A stretch of DNA of 64,000 bases from JAAELZ01 sp965223465 (GTDB taxonomy: Bacteria > Pseudomonadota > Gammaproteobacteria > Arenicellales > Poriferihabitantaceae). The translations under genes and the position numbers were made by a program. Under the pieces are notes generated by a model. The model saw only the letters and a list, made by a program, of their open reading frames with translations, was not told the DNA's origin and made no database searches. Shown piece by piece: positions 42,839-52,883 of this stretch. The stretch lies in contig OZ245025.1 in assembly GCA_965223465.1 (NCBI GenBank), positions 2,046,001-2,110,000 on the forward strand, written 5' to 3'. Each line of letters opens with the position of its first letter. Positions within the stretch are counted from its first letter, which is position 1.

Positions 42839-43708
42839 TTAGGCAACAATATACTCTTTCATCCGCTCCATTGCGCGCTTTTCAATCTGGCGAATGCGTT
42901 CCGCTGAAACACCGTATTCAGCCGCAAGATCATGCAAAGTAGGTTTTTCATCGCCCAGCCATCGCCGGGTAACGATATCACGACTACGCTGATCAAGCTC
43001 TTTGATCGCAGCTGATAAGGCCGTATTGCGTTGCGAAGTGTATTCCTGCTGCGCCACGATTCGAGCAGGATCCTGTGCCTCATTACTTAAATACTGCTCA
43101 GGTGAAGCGCTAAAATTATCATCATCTGTATCTGCCGGCATATCAAATGAAACATCGGCACCACTTAGCCTCGACTCCATTTCGCGTACGGTTTTGGTGT
43201 CGACATTCAAGTCCTCAGATAGATTAATCACATCGTCATCCGTCATCCAACCGAGTTTCTTCTTGGATTTACGCAGATTGAAAAACAATTTGCGCTGCGC
43301 TTTGGTGGTGGCCACTTTGACAATACGCCAGTTTTTCAGCACATAGTCGTAAATCTCAGCCTTGATCCAATGCACCGCATAAGACACCAGGCGCACACCC
43401 TGTTCAGGATCATAGCGCTTGACCGCTTTCATCAAGCCAATATTGCCTTCCTGAATCAAATCGGTAAGCGGCAGACCATAACCCATAAAGCCCCGCGCTA
43501 CTTTCACCACATCGCGCAAATGCGACATGACCAACTCGCGTGCAGCATCAATGTCTTGCTCATCACGATAGCGAATAGCCAATACCTGTTCTTGCTCGGC
43601 CGTAAGAATCGGCATCTTATTGACCGTATTCATATACGCAGTCGCATCCTGGCCCATGCCAAGATCCATGGCGACGGGTAGTTGACTTGTCGGTTTGTAA
43701 GTTGTCAT
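42839..43708 (-). CDS. rpoH: Heat-shock sigma factor RpoH (sigma-32)
   Basis: 289 residues. Sigma-70 region 2 (DLIQEGNIGLMKAVKRYDPE), the RpoH box QRKLFFNLRK and region 4 (TLHDLAAEYGVSAERIRQIE) are present. The RpoH box separates it from other alternative sigma factors. It directs transcription of chaperone and protease genes under heat stress. It stands alone, with a 220-bp upstream region that should hold its promoters. Confidence 0.95.
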   Translation of the reverse strand: MTTYKPTSQLPVAMDLGMGQDATAYMNTVNKMPILTAEQEQVLAIRYRDEQDIDAARELVMSHLRDVVKVARGFMGYGLPLTDLIQEGNIGLMKAVKRYDPEQGVRLVSYAVHWIKAEIYDYVLKNWRIVKVATTKAQRKLFFNLRKSKKKLGWMTDDDVINLSEDLNVDTKTVREMESRLSGADVSFDMPADTDDDNFSASPEQYLSNEAQDPARIVAQQEYTSQRNTALSAAIKELDQRSRDIVTRRWLGDEKPTLHDLAAEYGVSAERIRQIEKRAMERMKEYIVA

Positions 43709-43932
43709 CTATTTGTCCTCAAGATATTCATATTGCAAGGCGCATCCGCATGACACACCTTGCGATCTATGGCTATATTTTAGCACTCTGGGCTTAAGAG
43801 TGCTAATTTTACTGAAAGTTCCCTGAATAATTCAAGTATTTCCGAATATATAGCGCAGGCTAACCCATTGATTACACAATATTTTTATGGTTTTCCTTCT
43901 ATAAAAGATGAATGATGCGCATAACTAGAAAC

Positions 43933-44508
43933 TTACGCTTTTCGCGTATACGGGTCTAAAATGACAATTTCTCTGCTATCAACACGCATCATTAAGTTAT
44001 CACCATGTAAATCCCAGGCCATAAAATCGTCATATTTCTTGTAATAACGATACAGATTTGCAATATCTTGGGCCAATTCAGCATTATACCGCTTAGTTAC
44101 ACCAGTAATAATTTTCTCCCTGTCTGCTGGCGCACGCCATTCCAAATCTTGTACACAGCGGTTGAAATACTCAGTGTCCTCATCATCCAGGTGCATCAAT
44201 TTTTCCATGACGTAAACAAAGCGATGCTCTGCCTCCGTGCCCGAATAAATCTCCTCTCGACTCGGCTTTTCAACGATATTATCCATCTCATCAATTACCC
44301 CAATACGCTGGATATCAGGTACCTTGGCCAACCCGTAGACCTGAATGGCACCACAGTAGTATTCCAGCCCGTATGAGCGCTTTTCTAGCAACACATGGGT
44401 ATCATCAAAATCATATACATTGGTTAAAAACGTATTCGCGCACTTCTCGCAAAAGATTTGTTCGTACTCATCGTCAATAAAATTGCGTAATACCTTTTGC
44501 TTGTTCAT
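43933..44508 (-). CDS. Kinase-fold protein coupled to the selU operon
   Basis: 191 residues. The C-terminal part has a kinase/aminoglycoside-phosphotransferase catalytic loop (MAWDLHGDNLMMR) and a metal-binding ILDPY. The N-lobe is short and shows CEKCANTF but no clear glycine loop, so it may be atypical or inactive. It overlaps the HAD gene by 4 bp. Phage and plasmid genomes carry similar small kinases; substrate unknown. Confidence 0.6.
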   Translation of the reverse strand: MNKQKVLRNFIDDEYEQIFCEKCANTFLTNVYDFDDTHVLLEKRSYGLEYYCGAIQVYGLAKVPDIQRIGVIDEMDNIVEKPSREEIYSGTEAEHRFVYVMEKLMHLDDEDTEYFNRCVQDLEWRAPADREKIITGVTKRYNAELAQDIANLYRYYKKYDDFMAWDLHGDNLMMRVDSREIVILDPYTRKA

Positions 44509-44990
44509 TTAATATTATTCCTGGCTAACAATTTACATGCATCACCGCACACCCCCGGATAGAAGTCGTCAATCCACATATGCACTTTGACCCCCAATGA
44601 CCTCATGTAGTTACGTTTAGGCCGACCATCGGTTAGGTAGATCGGAATCATCGCCTCATCCAGTATCTGCACAATCTCTTGCAGATTTTCTCTATCTGGT
44701 GCACGTAAAGAGCACACGAATGGAGCGAATCCCACCTTTTTTAATTTTCTTATAAGTTGCTTAAAGAATTTTTGATCTGCACTAATTGTATTGTCCCAAT
44801 CTATCGCCACATACTTCGATTTTGGTCTATCTAGCATGACATAAACATCAATCAGAAATTCATCATAGTGCTGAACCAGCTCATGCCCACGGCCTAAAAG
44901 CGCGCGCTCACATAACCTAAATGCTGCGGTTTTCTTTTTACCCCGGTAATAAAAAACCAGCTTCTCATCTTCATCCGCTTTTCTCATCAC
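44505..44990 (-). CDS. HAD-like protein coupled to selU
   Basis: 161 residues. The HAD nucleophile motif is AIDWDNTISA; CSLRAPDRENLQEI and a GVKVHMWIDDFYPG motif near the end supply the other acidic residues. It overlaps selU by 4 bp and the kinase-fold gene by 4 bp. HAD enzymes are mostly phosphatases. A role beside a tRNA-modifying enzyme is not known to me. Confidence 0.65.
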   Translation of the reverse strand: MMRKADEDEKLVFYYRGKKKTAAFRLCERALLGRGHELVQHYDEFLIDVYVMLDRPKSKYVAIDWDNTISADQKFFKQLIRKLKKVGFAPFVCSLRAPDRENLQEIVQILDEAMIPIYLTDGRPKRNYMRSLGVKVHMWIDDFYPGVCGDACKLLARNNIK

Positions 44991-46111
44991 GGATCACCCT
45001 GTTTTCCATATTCGAGACGCAAATGATCCAATATTGCAGCAAAATCTGCTTGCTTTACGACCACTCTCCGGCGTCTATCACGTTGGTAATCGTACATCGG
45101 ATCATAATACTCCACTAACATGCGGCGCAGCCATTCACGGTGCGTCCGGGTGTCGCCAGATCGCTGCTGTGTAGCCAAAGCACTGTCCATTGCGGCCAGA
45201 ATCTCCTGATAACGCTGTCCACCTAGACGACGTTGTACGCGCGACAACCCGTTGCGCAAGCGCTCACTAAAAGCAGCAAAACCGCTTTCCTGGTCTGGTG
45301 CTCGCTCTTGGTACTGCACCAGCATGTCGACAACATATTCTTGCAGGATGTTATCAACGCGCTTTTCAAGTGGCGTATTGACGACTACGCAGGGCGCGCT
45401 GCTCATGACGCTATACAATGTATGGGGTATATGTACTGAACCAATATTGGGGCTTTCGTCTTCTAATACGATTTGGGCAAAGCCCTGCTGATGCAGTTTA
45501 AGCAGTTGTATTGCCACCCTATTTTCAAATTCGATTTGGGGCGGTTGTGCACTGAGCTGGCCACCAATCGAAGAACCACGGTGATTCGCCAAGCCTTCGA
45601 GATCAATCGCACACTTTAGTTTTCTCAACAAACGAGTTTTACCCGAGCCGGTTCGGCCGCTCAATATCATTGGCATGGTTTGCGCCGTCAGTATCTTGGT
45701 TTGGTCGATCAAGAATCGACGTAGGGCCTTATAGCCCCCTTTGACTCGCGGTACATGCTTGCCACTTGCTTCATAAATCCATTGTTGAGCTATTTGAGAA
45801 CGCATTCCCCCGCGAAAGCAGTACAAAACCGCGTCCGGGTGCTTCCCCAAGTAACTTAACCATCGCGTAATTCGTGCTTGCTTGGTCGCACCTTGAATGA
45901 GCTTTGCGCCCAACGCAACAGCTGCTTCATGCCCATGGTGTTTATAGCGTATGCCAATCTGGTGCCGCTCATCATTATCTAGGAGGGCAATATTATACGC
46001 CTGAGTAAGCGCCCCCTTAGCGAATTCCACGGGTGCTCGAACATCCAACAAGGGTCGATCTTCAGAGACTAAACGTGCGTAGTCATCAACTTCGAGGTGT
46101 TGCAGTAACAT
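44987..46111 (-). CDS. selU: tRNA 2-selenouridine synthase
   Basis: 374 residues. An N-terminal rhodanese domain with the catalytic cysteine in LYCFRGGMRSQ is followed by a P-loop (LSGRTGSGKTRLLRKL). The two-domain order is specific to SelU/MnmH. It replaces sulfur by selenium at the wobble uridine of tRNAs for Glu, Gln and Lys, using selenophosphate from SelD. It starts directly after selD (no gap). Confidence 0.93.
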   Translation of the reverse strand: MLLQHLEVDDYARLVSEDRPLLDVRAPVEFAKGALTQAYNIALLDNDERHQIGIRYKHHGHEAAVALGAKLIQGATKQARITRWLSYLGKHPDAVLYCFRGGMRSQIAQQWIYEASGKHVPRVKGGYKALRRFLIDQTKILTAQTMPMILSGRTGSGKTRLLRKLKCAIDLEGLANHRGSSIGGQLSAQPPQIEFENRVAIQLLKLHQQGFAQIVLEDESPNIGSVHIPHTLYSVMSSAPCVVVNTPLEKRVDNILQEYVVDMLVQYQERAPDQESGFAAFSERLRNGLSRVQRRLGGQRYQEILAAMDSALATQQRSGDTRTHREWLRRMLVEYYDPMYDYQRDRRRRVVVKQADFAAILDHLRLEYGKQGDP

Positions 46112-47149
46112 TCAAATAAGACGAATCAGACGCTGATCGTCTGCCTGCTGGAATAGTCTGCCTATTGGACTGAGGGCAAGATTATTTTGTCTACAAACTT
46201 CATTAAACGCGTCAACACCGCTTTGCGCGACGCTGATCAGCAAACCACCACTGGTTTGCGGATCACATACAATCGCCTGTTGTTGGCGATTCATTGGGCT
46301 GATCATATGACCATAGCTGTCAAAGTTGCGCTGCGTACCCCCCGGTAAACAGCCCATTTGTAAATAGTTTAGGGTCTCGTCTAACAAAGGTAACGCTGCG
46401 TACTCTAACTCAGCCCGTAGTGCACTACCTTCACACATCTCCCGCAAATGCCCCCCCAGTCCAAACCCGGTAACATCCGTCATGGCATTCACCTCACGAA
46501 TCGCAGCAAATTGCTGGCCTATCTGATTGAGCTGGCACATCGAGCCCACCGCGATATGCGCATGCGGTTTACGCATTTTTTTCTGTTTTTGTGCAGTGCT
46601 CAAAATCCCTACCCCAAGCGGCTTGCTTAGATACAAATAATCACCGGCGAGTGCAGTATTATTCTGCTTGAGATTGTCAAGCTCGACCAGGCCTGACACG
46701 GCTAGGCCAAATATCGGTTCTGGGGCATCAATGCTGTGACCCCCCGCTAGAGTAATTCCGGCTTGCTGGCAAGCATATCGCCCACCCTCTATCACGCGTT
46801 GGCCTGCTTTAGCAGTTAATTTATCCAGCGGCCAACCAAAAACTGCAATGGCCATTATCGGTTTACCCCCCATGGCGTACACATCGCTAATGGCGTTGGT
46901 CGCCGCAATCTGACCAAAGATAAATGGATCATCGACAATTGGCATAAAAAAATCAGTGGTACTGATCAAGCCTTGACCGTTACCCAAATCATAAACCGCC
47001 GCATCATCTTTACTTTCATTTCCAACCAGCAACCGTGAATTGGGTTGCTGCGGAACGGACGTGGATAGAATTGCTTCGAGGATATTGGGGGCGATCTTAC
47101 AACCACAGCCGGAACCATGACTATATTCGGTTAGTTTGATCTCCGTCAT
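46112..47149 (-). CDS. selD: Selenide, water dikinase
   Basis: 345 residues. The N-terminal loop HGSGCGCKIAP has the catalytic cysteine (Cys, not Sec) and lysine. ATP-binding motifs include DDAAVY and ISTTDFFMPIVDDP. It makes selenophosphate from selenide and ATP. Within this window the only visible user is SelU; selA and selB are not seen. Confidence 0.93.
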   Translation of the reverse strand: MTEIKLTEYSHGSGCGCKIAPNILEAILSTSVPQQPNSRLLVGNESKDDAAVYDLGNGQGLISTTDFFMPIVDDPFIFGQIAATNAISDVYAMGGKPIMAIAVFGWPLDKLTAKAGQRVIEGGRYACQQAGITLAGGHSIDAPEPIFGLAVSGLVELDNLKQNNTALAGDYLYLSKPLGVGILSTAQKQKKMRKPHAHIAVGSMCQLNQIGQQFAAIREVNAMTDVTGFGLGGHLREMCEGSALRAELEYAALPLLDETLNYLQMGCLPGGTQRNFDSYGHMISPMNRQQQAIVCDPQTSGGLLISVAQSGVDAFNEVCRQNNLALSPIGRLFQQADDQRLIRLI

Positions 47150-47244
47150 GATTGTAGTTGGTGGCTCTCGGGGCGACGAATTTTAGCAAAACTATACGCT
47201 TAATAACGATAAACTCAAACGCCAATTCCTTGTGTCAAAACAGC

Positions 47245-47661
47245 ATGCTTGAATATTTATTCTTCAACTCGGTATTCGCTAAAAAATTCACCCACTCGCT
47301 AAAAGCATTCGGGCTGGAATATGCTGAGCAAACCGAGGCCGTACAAAATGCGATTTTAATCTCCACCTCTGAAGAAATAGACGACAATTTATGGGACCAA
47401 ATTGATGAGTTGTACGACGATTTGTCCGCTCAGGACCAACAGCTGCTACAACGCAAGCTTGATGACGATCACAAAATAAACTCAGCGGGTATCTATATTC
47501 AACTCGAAAACGACCAACAAACCATCGCGCGTGTAAACCCTGACGTCATGAACCGAATGCTGGAAAATATCAGTATGGATGAATTTAATACCTTTATTGA
47601 AGCAATCGTTACAAGCGTAGAGCAGCCTGACGATACCCCTTTTTGCAAAAAACCCACTTAA
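47245..47661 (+). CDS. Hypothetical soluble protein divergent from selD
   Basis: 138 residues from the ATG at 47245, giving MLEYLFFNSVFAKKF; a longer frame reaches 47158 but its extra residues look non-coding. Mostly helical and acidic (DNLWDQIDELYDDLSAQDQQ). No family recognised. Divergent from selD with a 95-bp gap, so they may share a control region. Confidence 0.6.
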   Translation: MLEYLFFNSVFAKKFTHSLKAFGLEYAEQTEAVQNAILISTSEEIDDNLWDQIDELYDDLSAQDQQLLQRKLDDDHKINSAGIYIQLENDQQTIARVNPDVMNRMLENISMDEFNTFIEAIVTSVEQPDDTPFCKKPT

Positions 47662-47771
47662 GAATGCGCCTACCTTTCATATAAACCAAGCTAGATTCAA
47701 TTTGGTAGGGACAAAACAACAAAAGCGCTGGATGCGGTATTTCGGAACGATTAGTAGAATGTGCTAATGGC

Positions 47772-49043
47772 TTATTTCAGTCGATCTACACCCATCATTT
47801 TTAGGATGCTTTTCTCATAAAATGGTTCTGAGGAACCTTTTTTCATTTTGCGAATAAAGTACTTTTCGAAAGCAATTTTCGCTAGATGCACCCATTTTCC
47901 TTTCTTAAACCAGGCAATATTACGCGGCGGCAGTTGTGGTACTGCCAAAAAGGCTGCACCGGTATCACCCATATCGGCAAGACATAGTGCCGCCCAGGTC
48001 GCTTCGTGGCTGGGTTCTTTGCCTTCGAGTTCCTCCTGAATGTTGTGCACAATTGCGGTTACCATTGACTCGATCATATAACCTGTTTTAGGCGCGCCGG
48101 TGGGAACGGGCGTCGCCTCGACTGGTGGAATCGCAATGGAAACACCCGCTGAATAGATATTCTTGTAGGTTGGATTACGCTGATGATCGTCTACCAACAC
48201 AAAACCGCGTGGATTGCACAGGTTTTCCGTCTGAGCGACTGCATCCACCCCAAAAAATGACGGCAGCATCATCGCCACATCAAACTCAATTTCATGCGCC
48301 TGTTTAACGGTACCGTCATCATTCAACTCTTCGACGAAAGCCTTACCCGCTTCAAACTTATTGGTTTTCGCGTTGGTGACCCACGGAATATGACGGCTAC
48401 GCATCTCGGATTCGAGCAACCCTTTAGAATCACCGATCCCACCCAACCCAAGATGGCCGATATAGGGCTCAGAAGTCACAAATTTAAGATGAATCTTGTC
48501 CCGAATCTTACGCCGCGATAAATCGGTATCGACGATCATGGCGAATTCGTAGGCTGGCCCAAAACAACTCGCAAACGGAGCAGCACCAATTAATATGGTG
48601 CCGCTACCTTTTGCTATGAGCTTATCGTAATCTTGTTTGAACTTTTCGGCATGAGAAACCGTACAGATTGAATGGCTGTGCTGATCCGGCCCTGAACCCT
48701 CCACTTCATCAAAAAACAGCTTTGGTCCGGTGGCAATCAACAAAAAATCATATTCGAGTGATGTGCCGTTGTCGAGTTCAAGTTTACTGTTCTCAGCGTC
48801 AATCTTATCACACCGGGCATGCACGAAATCGATGCTCTTCTTACTCAGGTATTTTTCGATCGGCATGGTAATCTGCTGTCGATTACGCCAACCCACAGCA
48901 ACCCAGGGATTTGACGGAACAAATTGAAAATAGTCCCGCTCATTAACCATAGTAATTTTATGCGATGGACCCAAGACATCTCTTAACTCGTATGCAGCAG
49001 GCATGCCACCCGTACCCGCACCTAAAACAACAATATGTGCCAT
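47772..49043 (-). CDS. Sulfide:quinone oxidoreductase-like flavoprotein
   Basis: 423 residues. FAD motif VVLGAGTGGMPAAYEL, ATG-type LLIATGPKL, and a second FAD motif in IYSAGVSIAIPP. Cysteines in SICTVSHA, ASCFGPAYEF and ALCLADMG lie roughly where SQR has its redox cysteines. SQR enzymes oxidise sulfide to polysulfide and pass electrons to quinone at the membrane. NADH dehydrogenase-type flavoproteins are relatives, but the cysteines favour SQR. RBS GGAGGGATAG. Confidence 0.8.
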   Translation of the reverse strand: MAHIVVLGAGTGGMPAAYELRDVLGPSHKITMVNERDYFQFVPSNPWVAVGWRNRQQITMPIEKYLSKKSIDFVHARCDKIDAENSKLELDNGTSLEYDFLLIATGPKLFFDEVEGSGPDQHSHSICTVSHAEKFKQDYDKLIAKGSGTILIGAAPFASCFGPAYEFAMIVDTDLSRRKIRDKIHLKFVTSEPYIGHLGLGGIGDSKGLLESEMRSRHIPWVTNAKTNKFEAGKAFVEELNDDGTVKQAHEIEFDVAMMLPSFFGVDAVAQTENLCNPRGFVLVDDHQRNPTYKNIYSAGVSIAIPPVEATPVPTGAPKTGYMIESMVTAIVHNIQEELEGKEPSHEATWAALCLADMGDTGAAFLAVPQLPPRNIAWFKKGKWVHLAKIAFEKYFIRKMKKGSSEPFYEKSILKMMGVDRLK

Positions 49044-49266
49044 AAAACTATCCCTCCGAGGATTATGTTGAAGCTGATCGTCTGGTGAAATTCAGTTGGC
49101 ACTGCGACGAACTGAAGGAATTTCTCGAATGTTATTATAGCGGTAGGTGTATTAGAATTTTAGCTATTTCAAAGACTTCAATTTATCCAGTCATAGCATT
49201 TGTTAATGTTGGCTAAACGCAGTATGTTCGCACTGCAATAATCAAATGCCCCTTTTGGAATGAATT

Positions 49267-49295
49267 TTGACAAATATAAACTGGCTCGCTAGTAT
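49267..49295 (+). promoter_or_regulatory. Sigma-70 promoter candidate for the symporter gene
   Basis: TTGACA (consensus -35) and TAGTAT (4 of 6 of the -10) are separated by exactly 17 bases, about 67 bp before the symporter start. It lies in the 318-bp gap between the divergent SQR and symporter genes; nothing else recognisable was found there. Confidence 0.6.
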
Positions 49296-49361
49296 CAAGC
49301 GACTGCATAAGCAGATTTTTATCAAGACAATAATAACTGTATAACCAAGAGGTGGTAATTT

Positions 49362-50717
49362 ATGAGTGAAGAAAAAAAGATGAGCCTAACCATCAAAGTA
49401 TTGATAGGCATGGGGCTCGGTATCCTGCTCGGGCTGTTTTTTAACCTAAGTGGCCTGAACGCGACCGGGTCTTTCATAAACGAATATATCGTAAATGGCC
49501 TTTTCCACGTTGTAGGGAAAATGTTTGTGAACGCGTTAAAGATGCTGGTGGTCCCACTGGTCTTCTTTTCGCTAATTTGTGGCGTGTGCGGAATTGGAGA
49601 TATCAGAATGCTCGGGCGTGTGGGCTCTAAGTCATTTGCCCTTTATATGATGACCACCGCGATTGCTATCGCGACTGCGATTATTATTGCGGTTTCTTTC
49701 GGCATCGGCCAAGGAATGGATATTGCATCAGATGCTGCGTTTAGTGGAAAAGAATCTCCACCATTGACAGATGTCATTATCGGCATTATCCCCACAAACC
49801 CCGTGAAAGCGATGGCCGCAGGAGATATGCTACCGTTGATTTTCTTCGCCATTTTAACGGGCATAAGCATGCTAATGGTAGGCAGAAAGGCACGAAGCTT
49901 TATCGAGGGCGCGGAAATTGCCAATGAAATCATGATGAAAATGGTGAACATCGTGATGGCGGTTGCACCCTATGCGGTATTTGCACTGATTGCCAAGGCC
50001 ATATCCAATCTGGGTCTAGATCTGTTGGCCTCTCTGGCGGGCTACGTGCTGGTACTGGTGGGCGCTTTGATGTTCCATCTGTTTGTGACCCTAATGTTTA
50101 CGCTTAAACTATTCTCGGGATTGAGTCCGGTGATGTTTCTGAAGAAAATTAGAAATGTACAGGTATTCGCTTTTAGTACCGCTAGCTCCAACGCGACCAT
50201 CCCAGTGACCATGAGAACCGTTACCGAGCGCTTTGGCGTCAATAACTCGGTTGCTTCATTTACCGTTCCCTTCGGTGCGACCATCAACATGGACGGTACC
50301 GCAATAATGCAGGGGGTCGCGACCGTATTTATTGCCAATGTTTACGGTGTAGAGCTGGGAATGGGAGGTTACCTGACCGTCATACTGATGTCGGTACTTG
50401 CCTCCATCGGAACAGCAGGCGTACCGGGTGTGGGCTTGATCATGCTTTCTATGGTATTTACCCAAGTTGGTCTACCGGTTGAAGGCATTGGCTTGGTACT
50501 GGGTGTAGATCGATTGATGGATATGATCCGTACTGCAGTGAATGTTTCCGGTGACGCAACGGTATCATCTATTGTGGCTAAAAGCGAAGGCAAGCTCAAC
50601 GTGGATGTATTCAACGACCCTGATGCAGGTATTTTCGATGAAGATGACGTCCATCTGGACGAAGAATTCGAACACGAGATGGCTGATGCAGTAGAGGCGC
50701 TACATAATAAAGAATAG
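49362..50717 (+). CDS. Dicarboxylate/amino acid:cation symporter (DAACS)
   Basis: 451 residues, eight helices and two hairpin loops. Key motifs: FAFSTASSNATIPVT (serine-rich HP1), GATINMDGTAIMQGV (NMDGT), and ASIGTAGVPGVGLIM (HP2). GltP, GltT and DctA share these. It takes up C4 dicarboxylates, glutamate or aspartate with Na+ or H+; specificity is not resolved. The acidic C-terminal tail (about 30 residues) is longer than usual. RBS AGAGGTGG. Confidence 0.92.
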   Translation: MSEEKKMSLTIKVLIGMGLGILLGLFFNLSGLNATGSFINEYIVNGLFHVVGKMFVNALKMLVVPLVFFSLICGVCGIGDIRMLGRVGSKSFALYMMTTAIAIATAIIIAVSFGIGQGMDIASDAAFSGKESPPLTDVIIGIIPTNPVKAMAAGDMLPLIFFAILTGISMLMVGRKARSFIEGAEIANEIMMKMVNIVMAVAPYAVFALIAKAISNLGLDLLASLAGYVLVLVGALMFHLFVTLMFTLKLFSGLSPVMFLKKIRNVQVFAFSTASSNATIPVTMRTVTERFGVNNSVASFTVPFGATINMDGTAIMQGVATVFIANVYGVELGMGGYLTVILMSVLASIGTAGVPGVGLIMLSMVFTQVGLPVEGIGLVLGVDRLMDMIRTAVNVSGDATVSSIVAKSEGKLNVDVFNDPDAGIFDEDDVHLDEEFEHEMADAVEALHNKE

Positions 50718-50740
50718 CTTATATTCATTACCTATTAAAA

Positions 50741-50768
50741 AGCGGGGCACATCTGCCCCGCTATTTTT
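50741..50768 (+). terminator. Rho-independent terminator after the symporter gene
   Basis: AGCGGGGCA pairs perfectly with TGCCCCGCT around a CATC loop, followed by ATTTTTAT. It lies 23 bp after the stop codon. Confidence 0.9.
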
Positions 50769-50823
50769 ATAAAGTAGAAAAGCATCTTAAAGAGACTGTC
50801 GATTAAAACAATGAATTAAGCAG

Positions 50824-51453
50824 CTACTTATTCTTATGCACTTCTAACCAGTCTTGAACAGCCCAGTATTCGCCGAGTAACAGTGGTCTGCCTTGCTCTT
50901 CAACTTGCTGCTGAAATCTCTCTAGCTCAGGAAATCGTGCAGCAGCTTGGCCCAGGAGCTTTGCTTGTTTTGCGCTCGCAAATTTTAGCGAATCAAATCC
51001 GACGATCAATTCCTCATAATGTGTCAATACCCACATACAGGCCAGCGCACTCGCCAAGATGGCGATGCTGCTAATCCAAGACGTAGTATAAGAAACAAAT
51101 AAAGTCACCAACATGGACGCAAATAAACCAGCAGCCGTGCTGACAATAATGCTAACCAGTATCAAATGTAATCTGCGTTTTTTATCACCAGATGACATAA
51201 AACCGGTAAACAGCCCCATCCAGAAACCAATGTAAATACCAATTTCAAATAACTTGGAGATTTGTTCATACTCCAGACTAAAAGCGCGATAGCTTACCCC
51301 TGCTGCAAGAACTATCAGCGCAAGCATGTAGTTTAGATAGTCTCGATAAACAGATTTGAGTTGGCTTTTGTTTGACTCAATCTCGGTTTCAGTTATTGCG
51401 CGACCGAGTAGATCGACCTTAATGGCATATTGCTTAGACTGATCGAGAGGCAT
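50824..51453 (-). CDS. Hypothetical membrane protein
   Basis: 209 residues. A cytoplasmic start is followed by four or so hydrophobic helices (about 40-57, 68-86, 95-118, 122-145) and a soluble C-terminal part of about 60 residues rich in Q, E and L. No family motif recognised. Located downstream of gltA with 56 bp between them; no evident functional link. Confidence 0.6.
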   Translation of the reverse strand: MPLDQSKQYAIKVDLLGRAITETEIESNKSQLKSVYRDYLNYMLALIVLAAGVSYRAFSLEYEQISKLFEIGIYIGFWMGLFTGFMSSGDKKRRLHLILVSIIVSTAAGLFASMLVTLFVSYTTSWISSIAILASALACMWVLTHYEELIVGFDSLKFASAKQAKLLGQAAARFPELERFQQQVEEQGRPLLLGEYWAVQDWLEVHKNK

Positions 51454-51509
51454 TCACGGCAAACCCCAGCCACCGATTACTGTCGTATAGGCGACTGGAG
51501 AATTTAGCA

Positions 51510-52883
51510 TTACCCCCTTTGCCAGAATTTAGTGAATAACAGGGGTCGAGAGGCGTGACCACGCTCACTCATTGGCGTGTAATCACGCTGTGGTTCACCA
51601 ACGTATAATTGGCGTGGCCGACCAATTTTGCTATCTGGGTCAGAAAACATTTCTTTCCAGTGTGCTAGCCAACCAACCGTCCGACCTATCGCAAACATAG
51701 GCGTAAACATATTGGTCGGTAAACCAATCGCGTTTAATATCAAGCCTGAATAAAAATCGACATTGGGATACAAGTTCTTCTCCTTAAAGTAATCATCATT
51801 CAATGCTATTTGTTCCAGCTCAAGTGCGAGCTCCATACGCGGGTCGTCGATACCCAAATCCTCGAGAATCTCATGTGCTGACTCACGCATCACCGTGGCT
51901 CGCGGATCGAAATTTTTATACACCCGGTGACCAAACCCCATTAGACGAAATGAATCGTCTTTATCTTTCGCCCTATCAACATATTTACCAATATTTTTAA
52001 CATTGCCGATTTCATTAAGCATTTTCAATACCGCTTCATTGGCCCCCCCATGCGCAGGGCCCCACAAAGAAGCAATGCCGGAAGCGACGCAAGCAAACGG
52101 ATTCGCACCCGATGATGCTGCCAGCCTCACCGTAGAAGTCGACGCATTTTGCTCGTGATCAGCGTGCAAAATCATAAATCGATCTATGGCTTTGACTATC
52201 TTGGGGTTCGGCTCATATTTTTCAGATTGCCTGGAGAACATCATCTGCAATAAATTCTCCGCATAGGAATATTTCTTTTTGGGTGCAGGAAAAGCCCGAC
52301 CATTGGTATACTGGAAAGCATACGCAGCGATGGTTGGCATTTTCGCCAGCATTCGATGCGCCGCCACACGGCGCTGCTCAGGATCGTTGATATCTGTACT
52401 GTCGTGATAAAATGCCGACAAAGCCCCCACGACCCCAACCATGATCGCCATTGGATGCGCACTACGCATGAACCCGCGGTAAAAGGTTTTCAGCTGATCA
52501 TGAATCAGAATATGGTTACCGATTTCATCAAGGAATTGGTCTTTTTGCTCTGGTTGTGGCAATTCTCCGTATAACAACAAGTAACAGACTTCCATATAAT
52601 CTGACTTTTCTGCTAGTTGCTCTATTGGATAACCGCGATATAATAACTGGCCCTTGCCGCCGTCAATATACGTTACCGCTGAAGTACAGGATGCCGTAGA
52701 AGTGAACCCCGGGTCATACGTAAACATCTTAGATTCAGCATAAAACTTACGAATATCCAACACATCCGGGCCAATGGTCGCTTTTCGTACGTCCATTTGC
52801 CAATCCTCGCTGGTCGAGATTCGTTTTATTTCGGCAGTGTCAATTACTTCTGACTCTAGCTTGGGTACTTTTATTTTTTTCAT
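51510..52883 (-). CDS. gltA: Citrate synthase
   Basis: 457 residues. Type II citrate synthase segments: LYRGYPIEQLAEKSDYMEV, LHADHEQNASTSTVR (catalytic His), GPAHGGANEAVLKML (second His) and GFGHRVYKNFDPRA, then VDFYSGL with the catalytic Asp. It condenses oxaloacetate and acetyl-CoA. It is about 30 residues longer than E. coli GltA, split between the N-terminus and a RGHASRPLLFTKFWQRG tail. It may be a methylcitrate synthase, but no prp genes are near. Confidence 0.92.
   Translation of the reverse strand: MKKIKVPKLESEVIDTAEIKRISTSEDWQMDVRKATIGPDVLDIRKFYAESKMFTYDPGFTSTASCTSAVTYIDGGKGQLLYRGYPIEQLAEKSDYMEVCYLLLYGELPQPEQKDQFLDEIGNHILIHDQLKTFYRGFMRSAHPMAIMVGVVGALSAFYHDSTDINDPEQRRVAAHRMLAKMPTIAAYAFQYTNGRAFPAPKKKYSYAENLLQMMFSRQSEKYEPNPKIVKAIDRFMILHADHEQNASTSTVRLAASSGANPFACVASGIASLWGPAHGGANEAVLKMLNEIGNVKNIGKYVDRAKDKDDSFRLMGFGHRVYKNFDPRATVMRESAHEILEDLGIDDPRMELALELEQIALNDDYFKEKNLYPNVDFYSGLILNAIGLPTNMFTPMFAIGRTVGWLAHWKEMFSDPDSKIGRPRQLYVGEPQRDYTPMSERGHASRPLLFTKFWQRG

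Noticed and set aside
46112..47149. SelD as a selenocysteine-containing protein
   Set aside because: The active-site loop has a normal cysteine codon and the frame has no internal TGA.
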